A stretch of DNA of 33,487 nucleotides, from the NCBI GenBank assembly GCA_020345805.1, contig CP070772.1:2303250-2336736 (forward strand), written 5' to 3'. The position numbers and the translations under genes are program-made. This DNA comes from Phycisphaerales bacterium (GTDB taxonomy: Bacteria; Planctomycetota; Phycisphaerae; Phycisphaerales; SM1A02). The notes under the pieces are model-generated. The model saw only the letters and a list, made by a program, of their open reading frames with translations. It did no database searches and had not been told where the DNA came from. Below are positions 7,923 through 15,994 of this stretch, one piece after another. Every line of letters starts with the position of its first letter. The first letter of the stretch is position 1.

Positions 7923-10481
7923 ATGGACAGTAACGAGCAGAGCACGGCGTCCGCCAGCAGCGCTCTCCCCGACGGCGAGACCATCCCGCCGGTCGTTCCC
8001 TCCGGTCAGGCACTCCACGCCATGCCGGAGCTGCCGGTTGAGGATGACCAGACGCCTCAGGAACAGATTGATCTGGCGTTGCACGCCGTGCGCCGCTACC
8101 ACCGCGGCGACCCCGGCTCAGGCGATGATCTGACCCCGCCGGGCGATTCCCTCATCCCCGCCCTGCTTCATCCGTATCGCGATCCGGAACGGATCCGTCA
8201 CGACTACCCGCTGTTCCTCTTTCCCTCCGAGGCGTCGGCCGACCGATTCTGCCAGCCCTTGTCGGAACTTCTGACCTCGCTTGCCGACTCGTTTGCGCCC
8301 GGGGAGGAGGATGCGAAGATCCTCAAGGACAACTTCTCTCGTCTGGAGCGCCTGGTCCGCGAGGACCTCGGCGACTCTGACGGACCGATCAGCGCCACGG
8401 AGCGGCTGGCGGATGCGGCCCGTTCTCTGGCCGATAGTCTGAAGCTCAGCCCGGATGCCGAACGGCAACTGAAAGAGGATGTCGAGAAACTGATCGGCGC
8501 AGTGCCTGAGGACGGCAGTCTGCTGGGCCTGTCCCCGCATGCTCCGTTGCATCTGTTCTTTCTCGCCGCCCGTCATCGGGCCGCCCGCTGCCGGTCTGCG
8601 CTGCGACGACAGATCGTTCAGCTTCGCCGCCAGCTGCGCGACATCCTGCTCATCGACCTTGACAAGGAACCGGAGGGGCGGGAACCGACAGTGCTGGGAG
8701 AGACCGTCGGCGAGATCGGCACCGAGCATTTTGATCCCGCAGCGCTGGCCCGGGTGCTCGGCCCGGCCCGGGGGGCCGAGCCGATGGAACCGGCCCGGCG
8801 CAAACGCATCCAGGGCGTCATAAAGACCCTGGAGAAGTACCTGGATCAACCCGAGCCGCCACTCCTGCGGGTGGTTCAACGCGAAGGAACTCCGCGAGCC
8901 TGGAAGACCGACGAGATCGAATGGCACAGCCCGAGCGAAGGTACCGTGTGCGCCAAAGCGGCGATGCTTTTCGACCAGCAGGCCGATAAGCATGCGCGGC
9001 TCTACGCCGCAATGCGGGTGGCCCGGCTGGAGTTGGTCGATGCCTACGACCCGCCTCGACATGACCACCTTCTCGCCGGCTTCGACTGGGAAGCGTTCTC
9101 ACATGATGAGCTGCTGGCTCTTCCGCCGGTTCTTGCTCTGGAGCCGGCCCGTCAGCTTGCCGGTGAGGAGCTGCTGTGCCTGTCACGTCTCCAGCTTTCC
9201 GGCCGGCCCGTCTCCGTGCTGGTCCTCATTCAGCCGGCGATGAACCCGGGCGTGCCCCCCAACGGCGATCCCCTGATGGGCTACCGCTTCGAGTTGGCCT
9301 ATCTCGGCATCAGTCATCGCGAAGCGCTCGTGCACCAGTCCTCCGCGGCCCGGCCGGATCATCTTGTGGACGGCTTCCACCGCAGTCTCGAATCGACCCG
9401 CGCTTCGCTTCACGTTGTTGCTACCGGGCTCACCGCCGAGGGGGATCGGCCTTCCCTTGGCGATTGGCTGCACGCCGGCGCCGCTCTGGAAGGTCGGGCC
9501 CACCCGTTCTTCCACTATGATCCCGGCCTGGGCACGACGTGGGCGCGACGGTTCGATTTTTCGGGCAACCCCCAGCCCGAGTCCGACTGGCCCGTCTACG
9601 CACTCGCCTGCCGTGTCTCCGGCGGGGGCGAAGAGACGCTGGAACTGGCCTTCTCCTTCGCCGACTTCGCGCTGCTGGAGCCGAGTTATCGCCAACATTT
9701 CCGCGTAATACCGCCCGAGTGTCGCGGCGAGGAGCTGATCACCGTTGATGCGTATCTGACCCTCTCGCCGAGCGAGGCGCTCGAGCACATTCCTTATACC
9801 TGGGCGGTGGATGATCAGGGGCGGCTCCATCGTCTCGTAATCACCCGTCGCCTGGCCTTCGCCTGCCGCGACCGGCTCAATTTCTGGCGCACCATGCAGG
9901 AGCTGGCGGGCATTCGCAACGAATACGTGAAGGAAGCGGTGGAGCGGGAGCGCCGACGGGTGGAAGAAGAATTCGCCTCGGAGCGCCAGCAGCTTCAAGA
10001 GGCCCAAGCCGCGGAGCTGGAAAGGGTGAAGACGGAGGCGGCGAGCGAGGTGCTGCAGCGACTTGCCGCCGGCCTGGTTCAGGGCGACCTCAGCGCTCTG
10101 ACCGCCGCTCCCGTTGCCGCCCCCAGGCCCGGCCCTGCGCCCCCGGCTGAAGCCGCGATCGAGGAAGCTGGTTCCGAAGAGGCCGAAGCCGCCCCTCAGA
10201 TGGCGGCGGAAGAAGAAGAGGAGGACGAGGGGCCCGCCGAGCCATGGATCGACAGCATCCTCTGCACAACCTGCAACGATTGCACCAACCTCAACCCGCA
10301 GTTGTTCGTCTACAACGGCAACAAGCAGGCGATGATCGGCGACCCGCGGGCCGGGACCTACGCCCAACTGGTGGAGGCCGCGTCCAAGTGCCCGTCCCGG
10401 TGTATTCACCCCGGAAAACCGTTGAACCCGGACGAACCGAACCTCGAGGAGCTCATCGAGCGCGCCAAGCCGTTCAATTGA
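7923..10481 (+). CDS. degenerate PFOR-like C-terminal half fused to a single-cluster ferredoxin
   Basis: The protein has 852 residues, starting at the ATG at 7923 after a GGAAGAG site. The central and late parts line up by eye with the C-terminal half of the 1546-aa protein encoded at 11354. Examples are HPFFHYDPGLG with FDFSGNPQPESDW (partner: FPLLRFDPSAEG and LDLSGNPDIDSLW) and LNFWRTMQELAGI (partner: MRLWRTIQELAGV). That partner half is the TPP domain of pyruvate:ferredoxin oxidoreductases, but the GDG and Mg/TPP motifs are absent here, so it is probably not catalytic. A charged coiled coil (about 665-715) and an Ala/Glu-rich linker lead to a ferredoxin domain. Its ligands are C-TT-C-ND-C near 780-786 and KCPSRC near 822, enough for one [4Fe-4S] cluster. 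Lying between korB and rnfB, it may carry electrons from KorAB to Rnf; this is inference. Confidence 0.72.
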   Translation: MDSNEQSTASASSALPDGETIPPVVPSGQALHAMPELPVEDDQTPQEQIDLALHAVRRYHRGDPGSGDDLTPPGDSLIPALLHPYRDPERIRHDYPLFLFPSEASADRFCQPLSELLTSLADSFAPGEEDAKILKDNFSRLERLVREDLGDSDGPISATERLADAARSLADSLKLSPDAERQLKEDVEKLIGAVPEDGSLLGLSPHAPLHLFFLAARHRAARCRSALRRQIVQLRRQLRDILLIDLDKEPEGREPTVLGETVGEIGTEHFDPAALARVLGPARGAEPMEPARRKRIQGVIKTLEKYLDQPEPPLLRVVQREGTPRAWKTDEIEWHSPSEGTVCAKAAMLFDQQADKHARLYAAMRVARLELVDAYDPPRHDHLLAGFDWEAFSHDELLALPPVLALEPARQLAGEELLCLSRLQLSGRPVSVLVLIQPAMNPGVPPNGDPLMGYRFELAYLGISHREALVHQSSAARPDHLVDGFHRSLESTRASLHVVATGLTAEGDRPSLGDWLHAGAALEGRAHPFFHYDPGLGTTWARRFDFSGNPQPESDWPVYALACRVSGGGEETLELAFSFADFALLEPSYRQHFRVIPPECRGEELITVDAYLTLSPSEALEHIPYTWAVDDQGRLHRLVITRRLAFACRDRLNFWRTMQELAGIRNEYVKEAVERERRRVEEEFASERQQLQEAQAAELERVKTEAASEVLQRLAAGLVQGDLSALTAAPVAAPRPGPAPPAEAAIEEAGSEEAEAAPQMAAEEEEEDEGPAEPWIDSILCTTCNDCTNLNPQLFVYNGNKQAMIGDPRAGTYAQLVEAASKCPSRCIHPGKPLNPDEPNLEELIERAKPFN

Positions 10482-10509
10482 CGCACGCGTCGCGCAGGGA
10501 ACCTGTGCC

Positions 10510-11361
10510 GTGAATACCACGCTGCTGGCAACGGCGATCATGGCTGGCCTTGGGGTCTTTTTCGGAATCGGCCTCGCGGTCGCTTATCGATTCCTCCGCG
10601 TCGAGGAGGATCCGAGGCTGGACATCGTCGAGGAGATGTTACCCGGTTCCAACTGCGGGGCCTGCGGCGAAGCGGGCTGTCGGGCCTTTTCCGAAAAACT
10701 CGTGGACGGCGCCCTTAAGCCCAGCAACTGCACCGTCTCCAGCGAGGAGGCGATCGGCGACATCGCGGCCTTTCTGGGCGTCGATGCGGGCAGCCAGGAA
10801 AAACGCGTCGCCCGTCTTCACTGCGCGGGCGGCCTCGGTCAGGCCCACCAGATCGCGGAGTACGAAGGCTTCGAAACCTGCCTCGCCGCTCATTTGGTGG
10901 GAGGTGGCGGGAAGGGCTGCACTTGGGGCTGCCTCGGCCTCGCCGACTGCATGAAGGCCTGCACCTTTGACGCCATCCACATGAACGATCAGCGCCTGCC
11001 GGTGGTCGATGTCGCCCAATGCACCGCGTGCGGCGACTGTGTCGATGTTTGCCCCCGCGACCTTTTCGAGATTCTCCCGCTCACTCACAACCTGATCGTG
11101 CAGTGCAGCGCGCCGCTGGAGGGTGACGAGGCAAGGGCGGTGTGCTCGGTAGCCTGCGATGCCTGCGGCCGCTGCGCCCAGGATGCCGCCCCCAATCTGA
11201 TTCGCATGGAGAGCAACCTTCCCGTGGTGGATTACTCAGCCGGGGGACCGGCTTCGCAGGTGGCGACGCAGCGATGCCCCACGGGCGCCATTCAGTGGGT
11301 GGAACGCGAGCAATTCGTATCACAGAAAACCGTGCCCTTGACAGGGGTTCGCCTTGACTAG
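10510..11361 (+). CDS. rnfB: RnfB, iron-sulfur subunit of the Rnf complex (reduced cluster set)
   Basis: The 283-residue protein starts at GTG 10510, with AGGGAA about 10 nt upstream. An N-terminal membrane helix (LLATAIMAGLGVFFGIGLAV) is followed by the Fe-S domain with SNCGACGEAGCRAF and a later SNC, as in all RnfB. Next is the GCTWGCLGLADCMKACTFDA cluster motif and CTACGDCVDVCPRDLFEI. The final ferredoxin pair is odd: ACDACGRC keeps three ligands and QRCPTGAI keeps the remote fourth, but the next expected Cys is Ala, and the CxxCxxC of the partner cluster is replaced by an AGGPASQVA stretch. RnfB receives electrons from ferredoxin and passes them into the membrane complex. In this operon it sits between two PFOR-like giants rather than next to rnfA/rnfE or rnfC. 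Confidence 0.92.
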   Translation: MNTTLLATAIMAGLGVFFGIGLAVAYRFLRVEEDPRLDIVEEMLPGSNCGACGEAGCRAFSEKLVDGALKPSNCTVSSEEAIGDIAAFLGVDAGSQEKRVARLHCAGGLGQAHQIAEYEGFETCLAAHLVGGGGKGCTWGCLGLADCMKACTFDAIHMNDQRLPVVDVAQCTACGDCVDVCPRDLFEILPLTHNLIVQCSAPLEGDEARAVCSVACDACGRCAQDAAPNLIRMESNLPVVDYSAGGPASQVATQRCPTGAIQWVEREQFVSQKTVPLTGVRLD

Positions 11362-14300
11362 TTTCGCCGCCACATCCTTCCGTCTGATTCGGCGCCTGCT
11401 CCAGGGCGCCCGGACCATCGCACCCCCGCATGCCGGCGTCGAGACGGTGCTGGACGGGATGACCGCCGTTGCCGTAACCGAATCGTGCATTTCGGAAGTC
11501 GCCGGACTAGGCGCAGGCTTTCCCGCCGCCGGTGCCGCCCGGGCCTGGAGCGAGCGGCAGGCGGGAGAGGGCCTCAACCGCTTCGGCGGGCCCCTTGGCT
11601 CCGTTGATGCCGAAAGTCCGCGGGGCGGGCTTGCGGCCTCGATGGGTATGACTGCCTCCGGACTTCGCGCCGCCTCCTTCTTGTCCGGAACCGATCTGGC
11701 CGCCGTACACGATCTCCTGACCCAGGCCGTCGGCCAACACCTGCCGCTCATGGTCCACCTTGCCTGCCGTGCCCCGGCCGGGCACGCCCCGGCCCTCGGG
11801 ACCGGCCATGAAACCTGCCACTCCGTCAGCGGCAGCGGTCTGTTTCAGCTCATGGCGGCGAACGTCCAGGAGGCGGTGGATCTGGCTCTCATCGCCCGGC
11901 GCACGGCTGAGCTGGCTCTGATTCCGGGACTGGTGGCGATGGACGGCGAGCAGACCGCGCTGGCCGGCCAGGACGTGCTCCTTCCGGATGGCGGCCTCAT
12001 TCGCGCCTTCCTCGGCGATCCGTCGGACATTATCGAACCGCCGACCCCCGCCCAGCGACTGCTGTTCGGCGAAACCCGCCGGCGTGTGCCTCGCTTTTAT
12101 GACCTTCAGCATCCCACTCTGTTGGGTTCTCTTCAGGGACCGGAAAGCTGGGCTCTGGGCGCAGCGGGCCGCACGCCGTATTTCGATACACACCTCGGCG
12201 ACTTCCTGGCGGATGCGATGCGCGAGTTCGCCGACCAAACCGGGCGGAGCTACGACCTCATCGCGACTCACCGTCTGGATGGCGCGGAGATCGTGCTGAT
12301 CGCCCAAGGCGCCGCCTTCGAGACCTGCGCAGCCCTGGCGGATTATCGTCTCGGGCACGGGGATTCCACCATCGGCGTGCTCGGCGTTCGCTGCCTGCGG
12401 CCGTTCCCCGGGGCCCAGATCGTCGAGCAGGTGAAGAACGCGCGGGTGGTTGCCGTGCTGGAACGCGTCTCCGCGCCGTTCGCCGGCGACGGACCGCTGC
12501 TGGCGGAGACTCGCGCGGCCTTCCACCGGGCGGCGGAGAACGCCCTGTTCGGCCCGGCCATGCATCCGGGTCATCCGGTGGTCGCCGAACATCAGCGGCC
12601 GCAGCTCGTGGGTGTCCCGTTCGGCCTGGGCGGCATGCCCCTTCGCGCGACGGACCTTGCCGAACTCTGCGCAGAGCTGGCCCGCCCTCGGCGGTCTCGG
12701 ATCTATCTGGGCGTTGACTTCGTTCGGGACCCTTCCGCTTTCCCCAAACGTCAGGCCCTGATGGACACGGTCAGGCGCGAGTATCCGGAGGTCGCGGACC
12801 TGTCGCTGCGGTCAATCGAAGCCGGACCGGATGTTCGGCCGGAAGGAGCGGTCACGATCGCGCTGCACCGTCTTGCCGGTGGTGAGGGCGAGACACTGGC
12901 GGGCGAGGCCGCCGAGCTCATCCATAATGCCATGGGCGGGCATCTGCGCAGTCGGCCCGCCCTGACCTGGCAGCGATTCGACGAGCCGTGTGTCGATCAC
13001 CTGACGCATTCGCCGGGTGCTCTGCTCGATCCGGGTGACGCGGTGAGCGTGGATATCGCCGTGCTCGCCGCCCCGCGCGTTCATCATCTGATGGATCTCA
13101 CCGCGGGACTGACTCGCGGCGGCGCGATTCTGGTTCTGGAAGGCCCGGTTCGCGAGGACGGCCTGCGCTCTCTGCCGGCCAATCTCGGCAGCCAACTGGC
13201 GCAGAAACAAGTGGAGCTTTTCGTCATTCAGCGCCCCGCCGCGAGCGACGAGACCGGCGATGAATCGTGGCGGCACGTTGAGGCGATCCTTGGTGGGTTG
13301 CTGGCTCTGTTCCTGATCCGCAGTGGTGACGTGCAGTTGACGGCCGACCAGGCGCGGGCAGCGCGTGAGGCGACCCTGGGAGACGTCCCGGACAGCGAGC
13401 GCGAATCTCGCCTTGATGCGTTCGTGGCGGCCTTCCAGTCCCTCAAGCAGGCTGACATGCCTGCCTCCGGCCCGGATATCCCTTCCCGCAAGCCGCAGGA
13501 CATTCCGGTGCCGCAGGCGGTAAGGCAGCTGGGACGCCCCGATGATGCCCTCGACAGTCTGCCCCGGTTTTGGGATCAGACCGGCGTTCTCTACCGAACC
13601 GGGCGCAAGGATGAGCTTGCCGCCGATCCGCAGCTGGCGGTGAACGCGGTCCCCGTCCTGACCTCGACGTTCCGCGATGTCACCGGAGCCCGCGAGTTGT
13701 TGCCCGAGTTCGACCCGGAGACCTGCGATGGGGACGGCCGCCTGTGGACGAGCTGTCCCGACGGCTCGATTGCCCCGCTGGTGATTTCCGCCAAGGCGCT
13801 GATCGAAGCGGGCATCAACATCGCTTCCTCCCGAGGCCGGCCCGCCGATGCCCTGCGCGCCATCGCCGGCCAGCTTGCCCGGCGCATCAACCGGATTATC
13901 GCCGACAGCGATCATCCGCCGATGACGGCGGGCGAGCTTCTTGACGAGGCCTTCCCTGCGGTACTGGAGAAGTCCGACTTCGATCAAGACCGCAAGGCGT
14001 CGCTCAAGGAGGCGTTCGACAATCTGATCGAGGTCATCGGTGAGCTTCCTCTGGCCCCGACCGAGATCTTCTTTGCCGAGTTGGAGCGCAAAGCCACCGG
14101 CACGGGCGAGTTCCTCACCGTAGCGGTGAACCCCGACGCCTGCAAGAGCTCTTCGCTCGTCCTCGCTGCCTGCGAGGGGCGCGGCCTGCAAGCAGTCGAG
14201 CAGACTCCGGAGAATCTGGAGAAGGCCCGCCGTCTGTGGGATCTCTGGCAGCAGCTCCCCGATACGTCCGGCGAGACGATCGAACGGGCGAGAAATCATC

Positions 14301-15994
14301 CGAAGGTCGGCCCGCTGGCGGCCATGATGCTCTCACGCCACTGCCTGATGGCCATGGCCGGTGGAGATGGCGCCGAGCCCGGGTCCGGGGCCAAGCTGGC
14401 CCTGCGACAGGTTCTTGCCGCCTGCGAGTATCACCTTCAGCCCCGTCTGCAGGATCATCTGAAACAGATCGATACGCTGAGGAACAAGCTGGCCGACAGC
14501 ATCCGCGAGCTGCTCGCCGATGCGCTGCCCACTGCCGATTTGGATGCGCTGGCCGAGGGCCTCGCCGTGCTGGGACGCGACGATGTTGATATCGCGTCGC
14601 TCTCATCGAAAGTTGACGAGGCAGTGACCGTTGGGAAGGTCGATGGCGCTCGATTGAGACGGCTGGTCGAGGTCGCGCGAGGACTCGCCGACCTGCACTG
14701 GCGCCTCTCGCACGGGCCGACCGGCCTGGGCAGAGCGCGGGTGGGATTGACCATCGCGCCGGGTTCGGTTGCCGCCTGGTCGGCCGCGTTCCCGCACAAC
14801 CCGTTTTCCTGTCCGGTCCTGGTGGATGCCGGCGGCGAAACGAGCCAGCTTGCCCGCGGGGTCCTGGAAGGCCAGCTTCGCCAGGCGCTGGCGGGCATCC
14901 GCCTCATGCGCTGGGCTCGACTGGAACTGGAGTGTCCGGCCGAAGCGGCTCGGGCCGCCGAAGCGCTGGCGGCGCTGCGCTATGCGGATCTGACCGAGGA
15001 AGAGCGCCGGCTTTGTCCGCCTCTGCTGCTCGTCGGTGACGGCCAGTCGTTGGGCGGGCGCGGCCTGTCGCAACTGATGTGCCTGTTGAACTCCGACCTG
15101 CCCGTGCGGGTGATCGTGCTCGGAGAGATCGGGGGGCAGGCTGACGGTGGGTTGAGCGTCGATTCCCTCGGTTCCTATCCCGCGACCGAGCGGTTCGATC
15201 TCGGGCTGCTGGCGATACTCAACCGCCGGGCCTTCGTGGTCCAGACATCGCTGGCAGACGGTGATCACTTCGTCAACGGCGTTCTTGCGGCCCTAGCCTG
15301 CGACGGCCCGGTCCTGATTCACGTGCACAGTCCCAGTCCGGAACGGCACGGCTTCGCGATCGAGCGGATGCACGAACAGGCACGGCTGGCCGTCCGATCA
15401 CGCGCGTTCCCGCTGCTGAGGTTCGATCCCTCGGCCGAGGGCGTCTTCGGCTCGTGCCTGGATCTGTCGGGCAATCCGGACATTGACTCACTCTGGTGCC
15501 GCGATGAGCATGACGGGGTTCTGACGCCGGTGGATTGGGCCGCCACGGAGCGGCGTTTCGCCCATCACTTCCGACCGCTGGCATCCGACGATCCCATCCA
15601 CACGCCGGTGGCTCAATATCTCGATTTGTCGCCATCCGAACGGTCAGGCAAGACGCCGTTTGTGGCGGTGAAAGGTGGCGACGAGGAGACGAGGCTGCGG
15701 GTCGGGCCGGCGCTGATCGCCGACGCCGACCACCGCATGCGCTTGTGGCGGACGATTCAGGAGCTCGCCGGCGTCGTCACGCCGTTCACGGAGAAGGTTC
15801 GCGAAGCAGCCGAGCAGGATCTCTCCCAGGCCCATGCCGATGAGATCGCACGGCTGAAGCAGGAATACGAAACCAAGATTGCCGAGCTGACCGCGGGCTT
15901 CGAGGCCGAGGCCACCCAGCGCGTCACCGACCGGCTCCTGGCGATTGCAGGCTACACTGCCGATCAGGATCAGGACGGGGATGACGCTTCATGA
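11354..15994 (+). CDS. giant pyruvate:ferredoxin oxidoreductase-like protein with damaged Fe-S and TPP motifs
   Basis: The 1546-residue protein is read from TTG 11354, which overlaps the rnfB end and has AGGGG 7 nt upstream. It follows PFOR domain order: N-terminal alpha-like domain (about 35-220, with SGSGLFQLMAANVQEAVDLA), domain II (with IGVLGVRCLRPFPG), a gamma-like domain, a ferredoxin-like part, and a TPP-like part with LLLVGDGQSLGG (G1228-G1230). Key residues are missing. YPITP is replaced by FPAAG. Both CxxCxxCxxxC motifs keep only the outer Cys (C791, D794, L797, C801; C930, S933, V936, C940). The YSNTGGQ element is reduced to GGQADGG. It adds a central extension, and its C-terminus resembles that of the 852-aa neighbour. 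Normal PFOR is about 1170-1200 residues. Ordinary PFOR activity is unlikely; a structural or regulatory role with KorAB and Rnf is inferred. Confidence 0.75.
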   Translation: MTSFAATSFRLIRRLLQGARTIAPPHAGVETVLDGMTAVAVTESCISEVAGLGAGFPAAGAARAWSERQAGEGLNRFGGPLGSVDAESPRGGLAASMGMTASGLRAASFLSGTDLAAVHDLLTQAVGQHLPLMVHLACRAPAGHAPALGTGHETCHSVSGSGLFQLMAANVQEAVDLALIARRTAELALIPGLVAMDGEQTALAGQDVLLPDGGLIRAFLGDPSDIIEPPTPAQRLLFGETRRRVPRFYDLQHPTLLGSLQGPESWALGAAGRTPYFDTHLGDFLADAMREFADQTGRSYDLIATHRLDGAEIVLIAQGAAFETCAALADYRLGHGDSTIGVLGVRCLRPFPGAQIVEQVKNARVVAVLERVSAPFAGDGPLLAETRAAFHRAAENALFGPAMHPGHPVVAEHQRPQLVGVPFGLGGMPLRATDLAELCAELARPRRSRIYLGVDFVRDPSAFPKRQALMDTVRREYPEVADLSLRSIEAGPDVRPEGAVTIALHRLAGGEGETLAGEAAELIHNAMGGHLRSRPALTWQRFDEPCVDHLTHSPGALLDPGDAVSVDIAVLAAPRVHHLMDLTAGLTRGGAILVLEGPVREDGLRSLPANLGSQLAQKQVELFVIQRPAASDETGDESWRHVEAILGGLLALFLIRSGDVQLTADQARAAREATLGDVPDSERESRLDAFVAAFQSLKQADMPASGPDIPSRKPQDIPVPQAVRQLGRPDDALDSLPRFWDQTGVLYRTGRKDELAADPQLAVNAVPVLTSTFRDVTGARELLPEFDPETCDGDGRLWTSCPDGSIAPLVISAKALIEAGINIASSRGRPADALRAIAGQLARRINRIIADSDHPPMTAGELLDEAFPAVLEKSDFDQDRKASLKEAFDNLIEVIGELPLAPTEIFFAELERKATGTGEFLTVAVNPDACKSSSLVLAACEGRGLQAVEQTPENLEKARRLWDLWQQLPDTSGETIERARNHPKVGPLAAMMLSRHCLMAMAGGDGAEPGSGAKLALRQVLAACEYHLQPRLQDHLKQIDTLRNKLADSIRELLADALPTADLDALAEGLAVLGRDDVDIASLSSKVDEAVTVGKVDGARLRRLVEVARGLADLHWRLSHGPTGLGRARVGLTIAPGSVAAWSAAFPHNPFSCPVLVDAGGETSQLARGVLEGQLRQALAGIRLMRWARLELECPAEAARAAEALAALRYADLTEEERRLCPPLLLVGDGQSLGGRGLSQLMCLLNSDLPVRVIVLGEIGGQADGGLSVDSLGSYPATERFDLGLLAILNRRAFVVQTSLADGDHFVNGVLAALACDGPVLIHVHSPSPERHGFAIERMHEQARLAVRSRAFPLLRFDPSAEGVFGSCLDLSGNPDIDSLWCRDEHDGVLTPVDWAATERRFAHHFRPLASDDPIHTPVAQYLDLSPSERSGKTPFVAVKGGDEETRLRVGPALIADADHRMRLWRTIQELAGVVTPFTEKVREAAEQDLSQAHADEIARLKQEYETKIAELTAGFEAEATQRVTDRLLAIAGYTADQDQDGDDAS

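Noticed and set aside
6983..7984. Long minus-strand frames opposite korB, the 852-aa gene (9183-10541), rnfC (15970-17304) and the PKD gene (28117-29793)
   Set aside because: They lie opposite clear family genes; high third-position GC keeps antisense frames open. Their products have no motifs.
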